NCBI RefSeq assembly: GCF_035306705.1
Contig: NZ_DATGNO010000034.1
Coordinates: forward strand, 1-27,974
Direction of reading: 5' to 3'
DNA: 27,974 nucleotides
DNA from: Xanthomarina sp035306705
GTDB lineage: Bacteria > Bacteroidota > Bacteroidia > Flavobacteriales > Flavobacteriaceae
In this document: positions 8,520-16,552 of the stretch, in pieces
Layout: each line of letters opens with the position of its first letter
Numbering within the stretch: position 1 is the first letter of the stretch
Position numbers and translations under genes: made by a program
The notes under the pieces: generated by a model
Databases searched by the model: none
What the model saw: the letters and a program-made list of their open reading frames with translations, nothing else
What the model was told of the DNA's origin: nothing

Positions 8520-9128
8520 CTATAAATCTTCTAAAAGTAGCAAATATAAGTTTTTTGAGCTACTGCCATAAGACAAAAAGTCTTTTTCTTCTAAAGATTT
8601 AAAGTGTTTAATTGTTGTAATGTTTGTTGGGATTTTTTTGGTATTCTTGGATTTAATACCTCTTAAGCCTTCACTGATGCTTTCAACAATTTGACTGGTT
8701 GTTGCAAAAACAATAAAATGATCTGGAAGCTCTTTTAACTTTTTCTCAGCTATTTGGTTTGAAGAGATGAGAAGAGACCCATCGTCTGCAATTAAATTTT
8801 CGCAGGTACAAATAAAATAGGTGGCCTCTTGCGAGTAGTTGGAAATAATTAAATCGAAATCCTTAAAACGATCTTTTAAATTGCTATCGTAAATAAGCAC
8901 TTTACTATCGTTCCAATTATTCTCTTGAAGGATGTTATTTAAAGAGCTATAAATTTCGTCCAAATTTTCGCAATATAGAAATTTACCGCCATTCGCCTTA
9001 AAGTTTATTGTAAACCTTTCGTCAACAGGGAGTTTGATCTCTGGCATATATTTGCCTCTTTCATGCGACTTTAATTCTTCTTCTGATTTTTCAGATTTGG
9101 AACCAAAAATTTTTCTAAAAAGACTCAT
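8520..9128 (-). CDS. LUD-domain protein (LutC/YkgG-like)
   Basis: A 202-residue cytoplasmic protein. A short charged N-terminal tail (about 1-28) precedes a Rossmann-like LUD domain with CENLIADDGSLLISSNQ (109-125) and LPDHFIVFATTSQIVESISEGL (134-155). These match the ADxGSI and LPxxHIVVVxxxQIV pattern of LutC/YkgG proteins. The catalogue GPSxTADIE motif of LutC does not appear: the corresponding part reads NTKKIPTNITTIK. LutA and LutB partners are absent, so lactate utilisation is unlikely. Placement between ftsH and cdsA recalls a conserved flavobacterial arrangement, but no role is established. It is the first gene after the hairpin that follows ftsH, with a TATATTTG element 41 bases upstream. 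Confidence 0.78.
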   Translation of the reverse strand: MSLFRKIFGSKSEKSEEELKSHERGKYMPEIKLPVDERFTINFKANGGKFLYCENLDEIYSSLNNILQENNWNDSKVLIYDSNLKDRFKDFDLIISNYSQEATYFICTCENLIADDGSLLISSNQIAEKKLKELPDHFIVFATTSQIVESISEGLRGIKSKNTKKIPTNITTIKHFKSLEEKDFLSYGSSSKNLYLLLLEDL

Positions 9129-9169
9129 TTAAATTTCAGCTATTAATCTAGGAATCGTGGGCTTCTTGT

Positions 9170-9177
9170 CAAATATA
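9170..9177 (-). promoter_or_regulatory. Bacteroidota -7 element before the LUD-cdsA-psd-ACBP genes
   Basis: The minus strand reads TATATTTG, an exact TAnnTTTG match, starting directly at the foot of the terminator hairpin (9178-9217). The nearest upstream TTG (plus 9203-9205) is 25 bases away, longer than the usual spacing of about 19-21. A second TATATTTG lies at 9230-9237, just after the ftsH stop. Confidence 0.5.
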
Positions 9178-9217
9178 AAAAATCTTAAATTAACCATAGG
9201 GTCAATTTAAGATTTTT
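9178..9217 (-). terminator. Hairpin after ftsH
   Basis: A perfect 14-base-pair inverted repeat (arms 9178-9191 and 9204-9217, 12-base loop), followed on the minus strand by a T-rich run. It is AT-rich, so only moderately stable, but its position 31 bases after the ftsH stop suits a terminator that separates rsfS-ftsH from the lipid genes. The symmetry would also permit a bidirectional or mRNA-stabilising role. Confidence 0.6.
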
Positions 9218-9247
9218 GCTTATTCTTAACAAATATAAATGAGATAA

Positions 9248-11236
9248 TTATTCCTCTTCATTTTTGTCAAGTTCTTTTTTTTCTTCTACTACAATTGTTT
9301 TATCTGGAACGAGTTCTTCTTTTTCAAAAGGACGCTTACCAAATATCTTCTCTAAGTTATCTTTAAAAATAACTTCTTTTTCTAGTAGAACTTCTGCTAG
9401 CTCAGTTAATTTATCTTTATTTTCTATAAGAAGTTTAACAGCTCTTTGATATTGTTCTTCAATGATTCTTGAAATTTCATTATCGATTAATTCTGCAGTC
9501 TTTTCGCTATAAGGTTTTGTAAAACCATATTCGTTTTGTCCTGAAGAATCGTAATAGGTTAAGTTTCCAACTTTTTCGCTCAAGCCATAAATGGTAACCA
9601 TGGCTCTAGCTTGTTTGGTTACTTTTTCCAAATCGCTTAATGCTCCAGTAGATATTCTATCGAACATCACTTTTTCGGCAGCACGACCACCTAAAGCAGC
9701 ACACATTTCGTCCAGCATTTGTTCTGGATGCACAATTAAGCGCTCTTCTGGTAAATACCAAGCAGCTCCTAAAGAACGTCCACGAGGTACAATGGTTACT
9801 TTAACCAATGGGGCAGCGTGTTCCAACATCCAGCTTACTGTAGCATGACCAGCTTCGTGATAAGCAATGGCTCTTTTTTCTGCAACAGTCATTATTTTGT
9901 TTTTCTTCTCTAAACCACCAACGATTCTATCTACAGCATCCAAGAAGTCTTGTTTGTCTACAGATTTCTTTTCTTGTCTAGCAGCAATTAAAGCAGCTTC
10001 GTTACAAACGTTAGCAATGTCTGCTCCAGAAAATCCAGGAGTTTGTCTCGCTAAGAAATCGATATCTAAATCTTCAGCTTTTTTAAGAGGTCTTAAATGA
10101 ACTTCAAAAATTTCTTTACGTTCACGAATATCTGGAAGGTCCACAAAAATTTGTCTATCAAAACGTCCTGCACGCATTAATGCTTTATCTAAAACGTCTG
10201 CTCTGTTGGTTGCAGCTAAAACAATTACATTGGTATTGGTTCCAAAACCATCCATTTCCGTTAATAATTGGTTTAGTGTATTTTCTCTTTCGTCGTTAGA
10301 GCCAGAGAAATTATTTTTTCCTCTTGCACGTCCTATGGCATCAATTTCATCAATAAAGATAATGGCAGGCGATTTTTCTTTGGCTTGTTTAAAAAGGTCT
10401 CTAACTCGAGAGGCACCAACTCCTACAAACATTTCAACAAAATCCGATCCTGATAATGAGAAGAAAGGTACTTGTGCTTCTCCTGCAACTGCTTTTGCAA
10501 GCAAGGTTTTTCCAGTTCCTGGAGGACCTACCAATAAAGCACCTTTAGGGATTTTACCTCCTAAAGACGTGTATTTTTCTGGGTTTTTAAGAAAGTCTAC
10601 AATTTCCTGTACTTCTTCCTTAGCGCCTTCTAATCCGGCTACATCTTTAAAAGATGTTTTTACATCAATATTTTCGTCAAACAGTTTGGCACGAGATTTC
10701 CCTATGTTGAAAATCTGACCGCCGCCACCGCCACCGCCACCAGAGGACATACGACGCATGATAAATATCCAAACTCCAATTAAAAGAATAAATGGAAGTA
10801 ATCCAATTAGAAAATCTCCCCAAAGGTTTTGTTCGGTTTTATACTCGATTTTTGGTTTTGGATCTAAATGCTCTTCGGCAATAGCTTTAGAAATGTCGTC
10901 TTCAAAATTTTGAAGATCTCCAAACTCAAATTTGTAATTAGGTAATTTTGTAGCTGAAGGTAATAAGGACGTTGGCTTCGATTGTTTATGAATGTCCTTT
11001 TGTTCCGCTTGAGGAGTTAAGTACACTTTGGCTTCGCGCCTATTAACTATTTCAACTTTTTCTACATCGCCATCTTTTAGATAGTTCATAAATTGTGAAG
11101 GTGTTGTTGTTCCAGCTTCCTGAAAACTACTTCCACTAAATATTTGCATCGTTAAAAAAATGACTATAATAATACCATAAATCCAGTATGGACTGAATTT
11201 TGGTTTTTTGGGATTAATATTTTTCTTATTTGACAT
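9248..11236 (-). CDS. ftsH: ATP-dependent zinc metalloprotease FtsH
   Basis: Membrane-anchored AAA+ protease that degrades unassembled and regulatory membrane and cytoplasmic proteins. The 662 residues contain a first membrane segment (about 17-33), a periplasmic domain, a second membrane segment (about 139-160) and a run of eight glycines (166-173). The AAA module shows Walker A GPPGTGKT (237-244), the pore motif FVGVGA, Walker B IIFIDEID (292-299) and the second region of homology, ending AGRFDRQ. The protease has zinc motif HEAGH (460-464) and Asp535 in SDLEKVT as the likely third ligand. A charged Glu/Lys tail ends the protein. The gene follows rsfS by 9 bases and is probably co-transcribed with it. 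Confidence 0.97.
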   Translation of the reverse strand: MSNKKNINPKKPKFSPYWIYGIIIVIFLTMQIFSGSSFQEAGTTTPSQFMNYLKDGDVEKVEIVNRREAKVYLTPQAEQKDIHKQSKPTSLLPSATKLPNYKFEFGDLQNFEDDISKAIAEEHLDPKPKIEYKTEQNLWGDFLIGLLPFILLIGVWIFIMRRMSSGGGGGGGGQIFNIGKSRAKLFDENIDVKTSFKDVAGLEGAKEEVQEIVDFLKNPEKYTSLGGKIPKGALLVGPPGTGKTLLAKAVAGEAQVPFFSLSGSDFVEMFVGVGASRVRDLFKQAKEKSPAIIFIDEIDAIGRARGKNNFSGSNDERENTLNQLLTEMDGFGTNTNVIVLAATNRADVLDKALMRAGRFDRQIFVDLPDIRERKEIFEVHLRPLKKAEDLDIDFLARQTPGFSGADIANVCNEAALIAARQEKKSVDKQDFLDAVDRIVGGLEKKNKIMTVAEKRAIAYHEAGHATVSWMLEHAAPLVKVTIVPRGRSLGAAWYLPEERLIVHPEQMLDEMCAALGGRAAEKVMFDRISTGALSDLEKVTKQARAMVTIYGLSEKVGNLTYYDSSGQNEYGFTKPYSEKTAELIDNEISRIIEEQYQRAVKLLIENKDKLTELAEVLLEKEVIFKDNLEKIFGKRPFEKEELVPDKTIVVEEKKELDKNEEE

Positions 11237-11245
11237 TAATTCTTT

Positions 11246-11617
11246 TTAGTATTTTGTTTCAATAACAGTTGTTTTTGCGTCTCCCCAGAGACCTTCTATA
11301 TCGTAATACTGTCTAATATGTTTTTGGAACACGTGTACAACAACGTTAACATAATCCATTAAAACCCATTCGGCATTATCTTCTCCCTCAATATGCCAAG
11401 GTTTGTCCTTTAATTCTTTACTTACTTTCTTCTGGATGGAATTTACAATGGCATTAACTTGAGTGTTAGATTTACCTTCGCATATTATAAAGTAGTCGCA
11501 AACTGTATTTTCAATTTCCCTTAAATCGAGAATATTGATATCTTCTCCTTTTACATCTTCAATTCCACTTAAGATATTTGCTATTAGCAAGTCTGCGTTA
11601 GATTCTTTTTTCGCCAT
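11246..11617 (-). CDS. rsfS: Ribosome silencing factor RsfS
   Basis: Binds ribosomal protein uL14 and blocks joining of the ribosomal subunits when nutrients are low. The 123-residue protein has the family motifs CDYFIICEGKSNTQV (residues 38-52), WHIEGEDNAEWVLMDY (74-89) and YYDIEGLWGDA (103-113). It is the first gene of the rsfS-ftsH unit and lies divergent from the biotin ligase gene with 95 bases between the starts. The pairing with ftsH recalls other flavobacterial genomes. Confidence 0.95.
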   Translation of the reverse strand: MAKKESNADLLIANILSGIEDVKGEDINILDLREIENTVCDYFIICEGKSNTQVNAIVNSIQKKVSKELKDKPWHIEGEDNAEWVLMDYVNVVVHVFQKHIRQYYDIEGLWGDAKTTVIETKY

Positions 11618-11636
11618 TAATGATTTTTAATTTGTG

Positions 11637-11644
11637 CAAAGTTA
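11637..11644 (-). promoter_or_regulatory. Proximal -7 element for rsfS-ftsH
   Basis: The minus strand reads TAACTTTG, an exact TAnnTTTG match, 19 bases upstream of the rsfS ATG. No TTG is visible at the usual -33 spacing. Confidence 0.5.
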
Positions 11645-11693
11645 TTATTTTTTAGTTCTTTATACTCTAAAATTTTCATAAGATTTTATAGTA

Positions 11694-11701
11694 CAAATAT
11701 A
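11694..11701 (-). promoter_or_regulatory. Distal -7 element for rsfS-ftsH
   Basis: The minus strand reads TATATTTG, an exact match, giving a leader of about 70 bases. It overlaps the region just before the divergent birA start (11713), so transcription of the two units could interfere. Confidence 0.35.
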
Positions 11702-11712
11702 ACTATATTATT

Positions 11713-12444
11713 ATGCGTATAATCAAACTTAGTGCCATCGATTCTACAAATAGCTATTTAAAGCAATTAAGTGCAAACGAGTCTTTAGAGGATGCCACTG
11801 TGGTAGTTGCTGATTATCAAACCAATGGGCGCGGGCAGATGGGTACGGTTTGGGCTTCTGAAGCGTCTAAAAACCTTATGTTTAGTGTTTTAAAAGATGT
11901 TTCTTGGCTGGATATTGACAGGAGTTTTTATATAAGTATGGCCACTTCTTTAGCTATAGTTAGAACTTTGGACAGGTTTTTAATTCCAAAACTGCGTATT
12001 AAATGGCCTAACGACATTTTGTCAGAAGACATGAAGATATGTGGAGTTTTGATTGAAAATGTCATAAAACAAAATCAATTGGTAGAGACTATCATTGGTA
12101 TTGGCTTAAATGTGAACCAAACAAATTTTGTAGGATTGCCTAAAGCGTCTTCCCTTCATCTTATTTCTGGAACTCTTTTTAATTTAGATGAAGTTTTACG
12201 GGCTATAGTTGCAGATTTAAACCATTATTTCAAGCTTTTGGAACTTGGTAGGTTTCAAGAAGTGAAAGCGGCTTACGAAAAGGTATTGTTTAGAAAAGAC
12301 AAGCCTTCAACATTTAAGGATGTTGAAGGCTTTATGTTTTCTGGTTTTATAAAATCGGTAACTCATTCAGGAAACCTACAAATCTTGCTAGAAGACGAGG
12401 TTTTAAAAGAATACGATTTAAAACAAATTCAGTTGTTGTATTAA
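11713..12444 (+). CDS. birA: Biotin-[acetyl-CoA-carboxylase] ligase, no DNA-binding domain
   Basis: Attaches biotin to the carrier domain of acetyl-CoA carboxylase and other biotin enzymes through biotinyl-AMP. The 243-residue protein has DSTN (10-13), the nucleotide/biotin loop TNGRGQMGTVW (37-47), KWPNDI (97-102) and KICGVLIEN (108-116), plus a small C-terminal SH3-like part. It lacks the N-terminal helix-turn-helix of E. coli BirA, so it is a catalytic-only (class I) ligase and should not repress biotin genes. Its TAA overlaps the stop of the convergent SRPBCC gene in a shared TTAA (12441-12444). Confidence 0.93.
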   Translation: MRIIKLSAIDSTNSYLKQLSANESLEDATVVVADYQTNGRGQMGTVWASEASKNLMFSVLKDVSWLDIDRSFYISMATSLAIVRTLDRFLIPKLRIKWPNDILSEDMKICGVLIENVIKQNQLVETIIGIGLNVNQTNFVGLPKASSLHLISGTLFNLDEVLRAIVADLNHYFKLLELGRFQEVKAAYEKVLFRKDKPSTFKDVEGFMFSGFIKSVTHSGNLQILLEDEVLKEYDLKQIQLLY

Positions 12445-12836
12445 ACCGCTTGAGGAATATTTCCTGCCAGGGTTTCGATGAATTTTGAGATAGGTCCTTT
12501 GATCATCATGGCCATCATGGCGTTAAATTCGCCATCAAACATTAGTTTTACTTCACTTTTTCCAGGCTCAGTTTCTGTAATAAGACCCGTAAGAGAAAAG
12601 TCTATTTTCCCTCCAGCTGCTCCTAATACAATTTTATTTGGGGCTACAAGTTCCTTTTTCTTAAGTACAATTTCTGGCATCCCTTTTAAGGCAAATAAAA
12701 ATTTATCCTCTCCTAAGACTTCAAATTTATTGATGTTTTCGGGCATTAGTTTTTCGAAGTTTTTAATTTCTGATAAAAAATTAAAGACCTCTTCTGGCGA
12801 TTTATCTACTTGTACTGTTGGTGATTCTAAATTCAT
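12441..12836 (-). CDS. SRPBCC-superfamily protein (START-like lipid/ligand-binding fold)
   Basis: A 131-residue cytoplasmic protein with the CoxG/polyketide-cyclase-like pattern: an opening strand then VDKSPEEVFNFLSEIKNFEKLMP (residues 10-32), a central set of strands including DFSLTGLITETEPGKSEVKLMFDGEFN, and a long C-terminal helix with MMIKGPISKFIETLAGNIPQ. Such proteins bind hydrophobic ligands, but the ligand here is unknown. It follows pyrE by 20 bases on the same strand, which I take as one operon. It meets birA tail to tail with a 4-base overlap. Confidence 0.8.
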   Translation of the reverse strand: MNLESPTVQVDKSPEEVFNFLSEIKNFEKLMPENINKFEVLGEDKFLFALKGMPEIVLKKKELVAPNKIVLGAAGGKIDFSLTGLITETEPGKSEVKLMFDGEFNAMMAMMIKGPISKFIETLAGNIPQAV

Positions 12837-12856
12837 GTGTTTTGTATTAAACAGGA

Positions 12857-13501
12857 TTAATTACCGTTCCATTCGCTTGGATTGGCATTCCAATCCGTTA
12901 GTGTTTTTAATTCCTTTTGTGAAATATAATTAGTTTCTAGGGCTTCTTCCAGCAAGCTTTGGTAATTGCTTAAAGTCTCAACAAAAATGTTTTCTTCTTC
13001 AAAGCTTTTATGGGCAACATCAAAACCATAAGAAAAAATAGCCATCATGCCTTTCACGTTTAAATTGGCTTCTTTTAAGGCTTTAACAGCATTTAAGCTG
13101 CTTTTTCCAGTGCTTATTAAGTCTTCAATAACGACCACGTTTTGTCCACTTTCTGCGTGTCCTTCAATTTGGTTTTGTCTTCCATGCGACTTGGCTTCAG
13201 GGCGTACATATATAAATGGTACACCTAAGTATTCGGCAACTAACATGCCAATACCAATAGCTCCAGTGGCAACTCCTGCAATAACATCTGGTTTCCCGTA
13301 TTGTTTTTCAATTTGTTTAGCCATGGTTTCGCGAATGTAATTCCGTATGGTTGGATACGACAATATAATTCTATTGTCGCAATAGATAGGCGATTTCCAT
13401 CCTGATGCCCAAGTAAAAGGCTCGTTAGGGCTTAATTTAATAGCGTTTACTTGCAATAAAACTTCTGCTGTTTTTCTTGCGGTATGTTTGTTAAAAATCA
13501 T
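12857..13501 (-). CDS. pyrE: Orotate phosphoribosyltransferase
   Basis: Forms orotidine 5'-monophosphate from orotate and PRPP in pyrimidine synthesis. The 214-residue protein shows WASGWKSPIYCDNR (31-44), the flexible loop region KSHGRQNQIEG (104-114) and the PRPP-binding motif VVVIEDLISTGKS (122-134). The SRPBCC gene follows it. The minus strand reads TAATTTTG (plus 13507-13514), ending only six bases before the ATG, so the transcript may be nearly leaderless. Confidence 0.96.
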   Translation of the reverse strand: MIFNKHTARKTAEVLLQVNAIKLSPNEPFTWASGWKSPIYCDNRIILSYPTIRNYIRETMAKQIEKQYGKPDVIAGVATGAIGIGMLVAEYLGVPFIYVRPEAKSHGRQNQIEGHAESGQNVVVIEDLISTGKSSLNAVKALKEANLNVKGMMAIFSYGFDVAHKSFEEENIFVETLSNYQSLLEEALETNYISQKELKTLTDWNANPSEWNGN

Positions 13502-13506
13502 AACGG

Positions 13507-13514
13507 CAAAATTA
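13507..13514 (-). promoter_or_regulatory. -7 element immediately before pyrE
   Basis: The minus strand reads TAATTTTG, an exact TAnnTTTG match whose last base is six bases from the A of the start codon. No canonical TTG -33 element is visible upstream in the AT-rich sequence. Confidence 0.45.
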
Positions 13515-13627
13515 CACTTTTTTAATTAAATTTTAAATTTGATTTTGAAATTATAATTACTAATGAAATTTATTGTTTTAAACCAAAAGTTTTTATTTTT
13601 ACCAGATATAAATGTTTCAATCGTCTT

Positions 13628-14209
13628 ATGTATAAAGTTTTTGTAAACGATAAACCGATAGTTTTAACGACTGTGGTTGAAAAGGAAAAAGGGTTTAAAA
13701 ATTATTTTTTAAAAACAGTCGATCTAAATAAGGTTGTAAAAGAACTTAATAAGACAAATTTAAATGAAATAAGACTTATTCATAAAGACGAGGAAAAACT
13801 CTTGAAAAAGTTTTTAAAAAAACTGCCTAATGTGGTTGCAGGAGGTGGAAAAGTGTATAATGATAAAGGTGAAATTTTATTTATTTACAGAAATGATAAA
13901 TGGGATTTGCCAAAAGGTAAAACCGAAAAAAAGGAACCTATAGAACTTACGGCCATTCGAGAAGTGGAAGAGGAGACAGGTATTAAAGATCTGGAAATAG
14001 TGAAACCACTAGAAACCACTTATCATATTTTTAGGCGCAATGGTAGGAATAAAATTAAAATCACTTATTGGTTCGAAATGAAAAGTTCTTATAACGGAAT
14101 TTTAGTGCCTCAAGAAGATGAAGGGATTACCCAAGTTGTTTGGTTGGATGAAATTGGAACCCAAAAAGCCCTTGAAAATTCTTATGCCAATATTAAGCTT
14201 CTTATGTGA
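13628..14209 (+). CDS. Nudix hydrolase
   Basis: A 193-residue protein with a perfect Nudix box at residues 97-119: Gly97, Glu103, then REVEEETGI (111-119), giving the GX5EX7REUXEEXGU pattern that binds Mg2+ and cleaves nucleoside-diphosphate-linked substrates. The preceding AGGGKVYNDKGEILFIYRND and WDLPKGK are typical of diadenosine-polyphosphate/8-oxo-dGTP-type members. About 70 N-terminal residues, lysine-rich, precede the Nudix fold and match nothing I recognise. Substrate unknown. It is divergent from pyrE and converges on the TonB receptor gene with 30 bases between stops. Confidence 0.9.
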   Translation: MYKVFVNDKPIVLTTVVEKEKGFKNYFLKTVDLNKVVKELNKTNLNEIRLIHKDEEKLLKKFLKKLPNVVAGGGKVYNDKGEILFIYRNDKWDLPKGKTEKKEPIELTAIREVEEETGIKDLEIVKPLETTYHIFRRNGRNKIKITYWFEMKSSYNGILVPQEDEGITQVVWLDEIGTQKALENSYANIKLLM

Positions 14210-14239
14210 TTTAGTTGCCTATAAGAAGTTCTAAGTTTT

Positions 14240-16552
14240 TTAAAACAATACTCGAAATGACACATTTGGCGTGATTCCTAAAGCCATGTTTTCCACTTGA
14301 ATAATCTTTTTATCGGCGTCCATAATATAGTAGCTATTGATACTGTTTTTTCTGTCAAAAATATTCCAAACAGAAGCGCCAACCTCTGCTTTGGTTTGTT
14401 TTGAAAGTTTGAAATTATAGGTTGCTGAAAAATCTGTGCGCCAATAATCGGATAAATTAGACGCGTTTGGTGCTTCAAAAATCAAGGTATTTTGAGCTTC
14501 AGATTGTTCGCTGTTTAACAGCGTCGTTGGTTTTCCGGAATGCCAATTCATCCCTAATGCTACTTTTAATTGGTTTAAAGTGTAAGTTCCAGAAAGGTTC
14601 AATTGATGTTGGATGTCTACATTGTTTGGAAACGGATTTCCATTGTTCAACTCGGGAAAGGTGTACTTGTTTTTGCTATATGAATAACTAAACCAAGAAC
14701 CAAAACGGTTAAATTGCTTATTGATTAAAAAATCCAGACCTTTTACTGTATAGTTTCCAATGGTATTTGTGTATTGGTATTGATTTTGAAAACCTTGACT
14801 TCTAGAGGTTATGTTATCAACCTGTTTTAAGTAGCCCACCAAACTAATAAGTAGTTGGTTGTTGTTATATTGAATTCCCGTTGATATTTGTTGACTTTTA
14901 ATAATAGGAATATCTTCATTATTGGCTAAAATCCAGCGCTTCTTTTCAATTCCTAAAAAATCGTTTTGGAGGTCGATAATTTGCGAGGTGCTCTGGCTGT
15001 TTAATTCGCCAAGAGCTTCCACCCTAAAATTGTTGGCAATTTTCTGATTAAAACTCAAGCGCGGTTCAAAATAAAAATCTGAAAACTTTTCGATATAATT
15101 TGTTCGAAATCCGAAGCGCGCTCTGGTGTTTCCCGATTTTGATTTAAACGTAAGTTCATTAAATAAACCATGTGTTCTTAAAACCTCTTTTATATAACGT
15201 CTATATTCCGGATTATTAACGTCTTCTAAATTGCCTATACCAATTTCAGAATAGTTATAACCTCCTAAATAATTTAGATAATCGTCTATATTATATACTA
15301 GTTGAGCTTTAAAACTGCCATCTGTTACTTGGTTTTCCTGTATTAGGTTTTGGTTGTTGCTAATATCTAAATGGTTGGCGTATAAATCGTATTTAGAATA
15401 ATATGCTTGTAAAATGGTTTTTAATTTCGGGCTCCAATGGCGTGTATAAGCACCATTTAAAGCCATGCTTCCTTGGGTGAGCTGACTGTTAGAATTCTTT
15501 TCTATATTATTGATTGTGGCCGTTTCGTCGTAATCCAAGGCATTTTCAATAAGCAAAAAACTTACTTCCAGCTTATCGTTTTTAGAGATGTCGTAATTGA
15601 CTTTTGCAGACATATCGTAAAAATAAAAATCTTCGTTGCTGGTAATAACAGTTTCTATAGGGTTGTTTAAGTTCGACGCTCTAAAAATTCGTTTAAAATA
15701 TTGTTTGTAGGTTGGAGTGTCGAAAGCATCTGTTAGAGAGCGTCTTCCCGCGAATTGTACCGAGAGTTTTTTAGAGATAGGAATTTGTATAAAGCCATCT
15801 ACAGCTATCATATTTGCACCAAGTCCAGCCTTGAATTCTTGGGACACTTTGTTGGAGCTTTTCATATGAATAATTCCAGAAACACCTTCACTAAATTGTG
15901 TGCTAGACCCATTTTTTGAAACTTCAACAGCATCTATCAATAAGGGATTAAAGGCTGAGATTAATCCGAAGAAATGACCCGATTGATACATTTTCACGCC
16001 ATCCCAAAGGATTAAATTTTGATCGTTGGTTCCACCACGAATATTTAAATTCGAAACCCGTTCGTCTGAACTTGTGATTCCGGGCAAAGCCTGAACAGTT
16101 TGTAACACATCAGCTTCAATTAAACCAGGTAAAATGCCAAACGATTTTAAGCTAATGAGTGTTGTTCCATCCGCACGAATGGAGATGCCTTCGGTTAAAT
16201 AATTTGTAATAAGTACCTCGTCTAGGTATTGGGTGATGGTTATATTGGATACATTAATGGGTCTAATGGCATAGCTAGTTTTATCTATGGCTTCAAAAAT
16301 TAGTTGTGTTTCAGTTTCCAAAAAGGAGATAAGATCTGCTTTATCAAGATTTTTGTTTGGAATTGGGATTTTTTTGTTTTCAATAGTTGCATCGGCATAA
16401 GAAAAGGAGATGTTGTATTGGTGTTCAATTGTATTTAAAATAGATTTTAAATCTTGAGTAGCGTTGGGAATATCTTGGGCATAAAGTAAACTAAGCCCTT
16501 TAAAAAAGCAGCAAAACAGAATTAAAAAACGTTTACTTAGCATACAACACAA
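14240..16552 (-). CDS. TonB-dependent receptor with N-terminal STN signalling domain
   Basis: An outer-membrane receptor of the FecA type that should import a ligand and report it to the FecR/ECF pair. The 770 residues carry a signal peptide (about 1-25, ending LYAQ), an STN domain (about 33-98, LKSILNTIEHQYNISFSY), a plug (about 130-232, with VLQTVQALPG, LNIRGGTNDQNLILWDGV and EGVSGIIHMKS) and a beta-barrel ending in Phe. No CarboxypepD_reg-like domain sits between STN and plug, unlike SusC, and there is no susD neighbour. The first ATG gives an unusual MCCM start; Met4 (16543) is a good alternative. Either way it overlaps the end of fecR (20 or 11 bases). The imported ligand is not indicated by the sequence. 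Confidence 0.9.
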   Translation of the reverse strand: MCCMLSKRFLILFCCFFKGLSLLYAQDIPNATQDLKSILNTIEHQYNISFSYADATIENKKIPIPNKNLDKADLISFLETETQLIFEAIDKTSYAIRPINVSNITITQYLDEVLITNYLTEGISIRADGTTLISLKSFGILPGLIEADVLQTVQALPGITSSDERVSNLNIRGGTNDQNLILWDGVKMYQSGHFFGLISAFNPLLIDAVEVSKNGSSTQFSEGVSGIIHMKSSNKVSQEFKAGLGANMIAVDGFIQIPISKKLSVQFAGRRSLTDAFDTPTYKQYFKRIFRASNLNNPIETVITSNEDFYFYDMSAKVNYDISKNDKLEVSFLLIENALDYDETATINNIEKNSNSQLTQGSMALNGAYTRHWSPKLKTILQAYYSKYDLYANHLDISNNQNLIQENQVTDGSFKAQLVYNIDDYLNYLGGYNYSEIGIGNLEDVNNPEYRRYIKEVLRTHGLFNELTFKSKSGNTRARFGFRTNYIEKFSDFYFEPRLSFNQKIANNFRVEALGELNSQSTSQIIDLQNDFLGIEKKRWILANNEDIPIIKSQQISTGIQYNNNQLLISLVGYLKQVDNITSRSQGFQNQYQYTNTIGNYTVKGLDFLINKQFNRFGSWFSYSYSKNKYTFPELNNGNPFPNNVDIQHQLNLSGTYTLNQLKVALGMNWHSGKPTTLLNSEQSEAQNTLIFEAPNASNLSDYWRTDFSATYNFKLSKQTKAEVGASVWNIFDRKNSINSYYIMDADKKIIQVENMALGITPNVSFRVLF

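Noticed and set aside
10206..10718. 170-codon open frame on the plus strand
   Set aside because: Antisense shadow of the ftsH AAA domain; serine/proline-rich translation with no recognisable domain.
12478..12933. 151-codon open frame on the plus strand
   Set aside because: Antisense to the SRPBCC and pyrE genes, both with clear family motifs.
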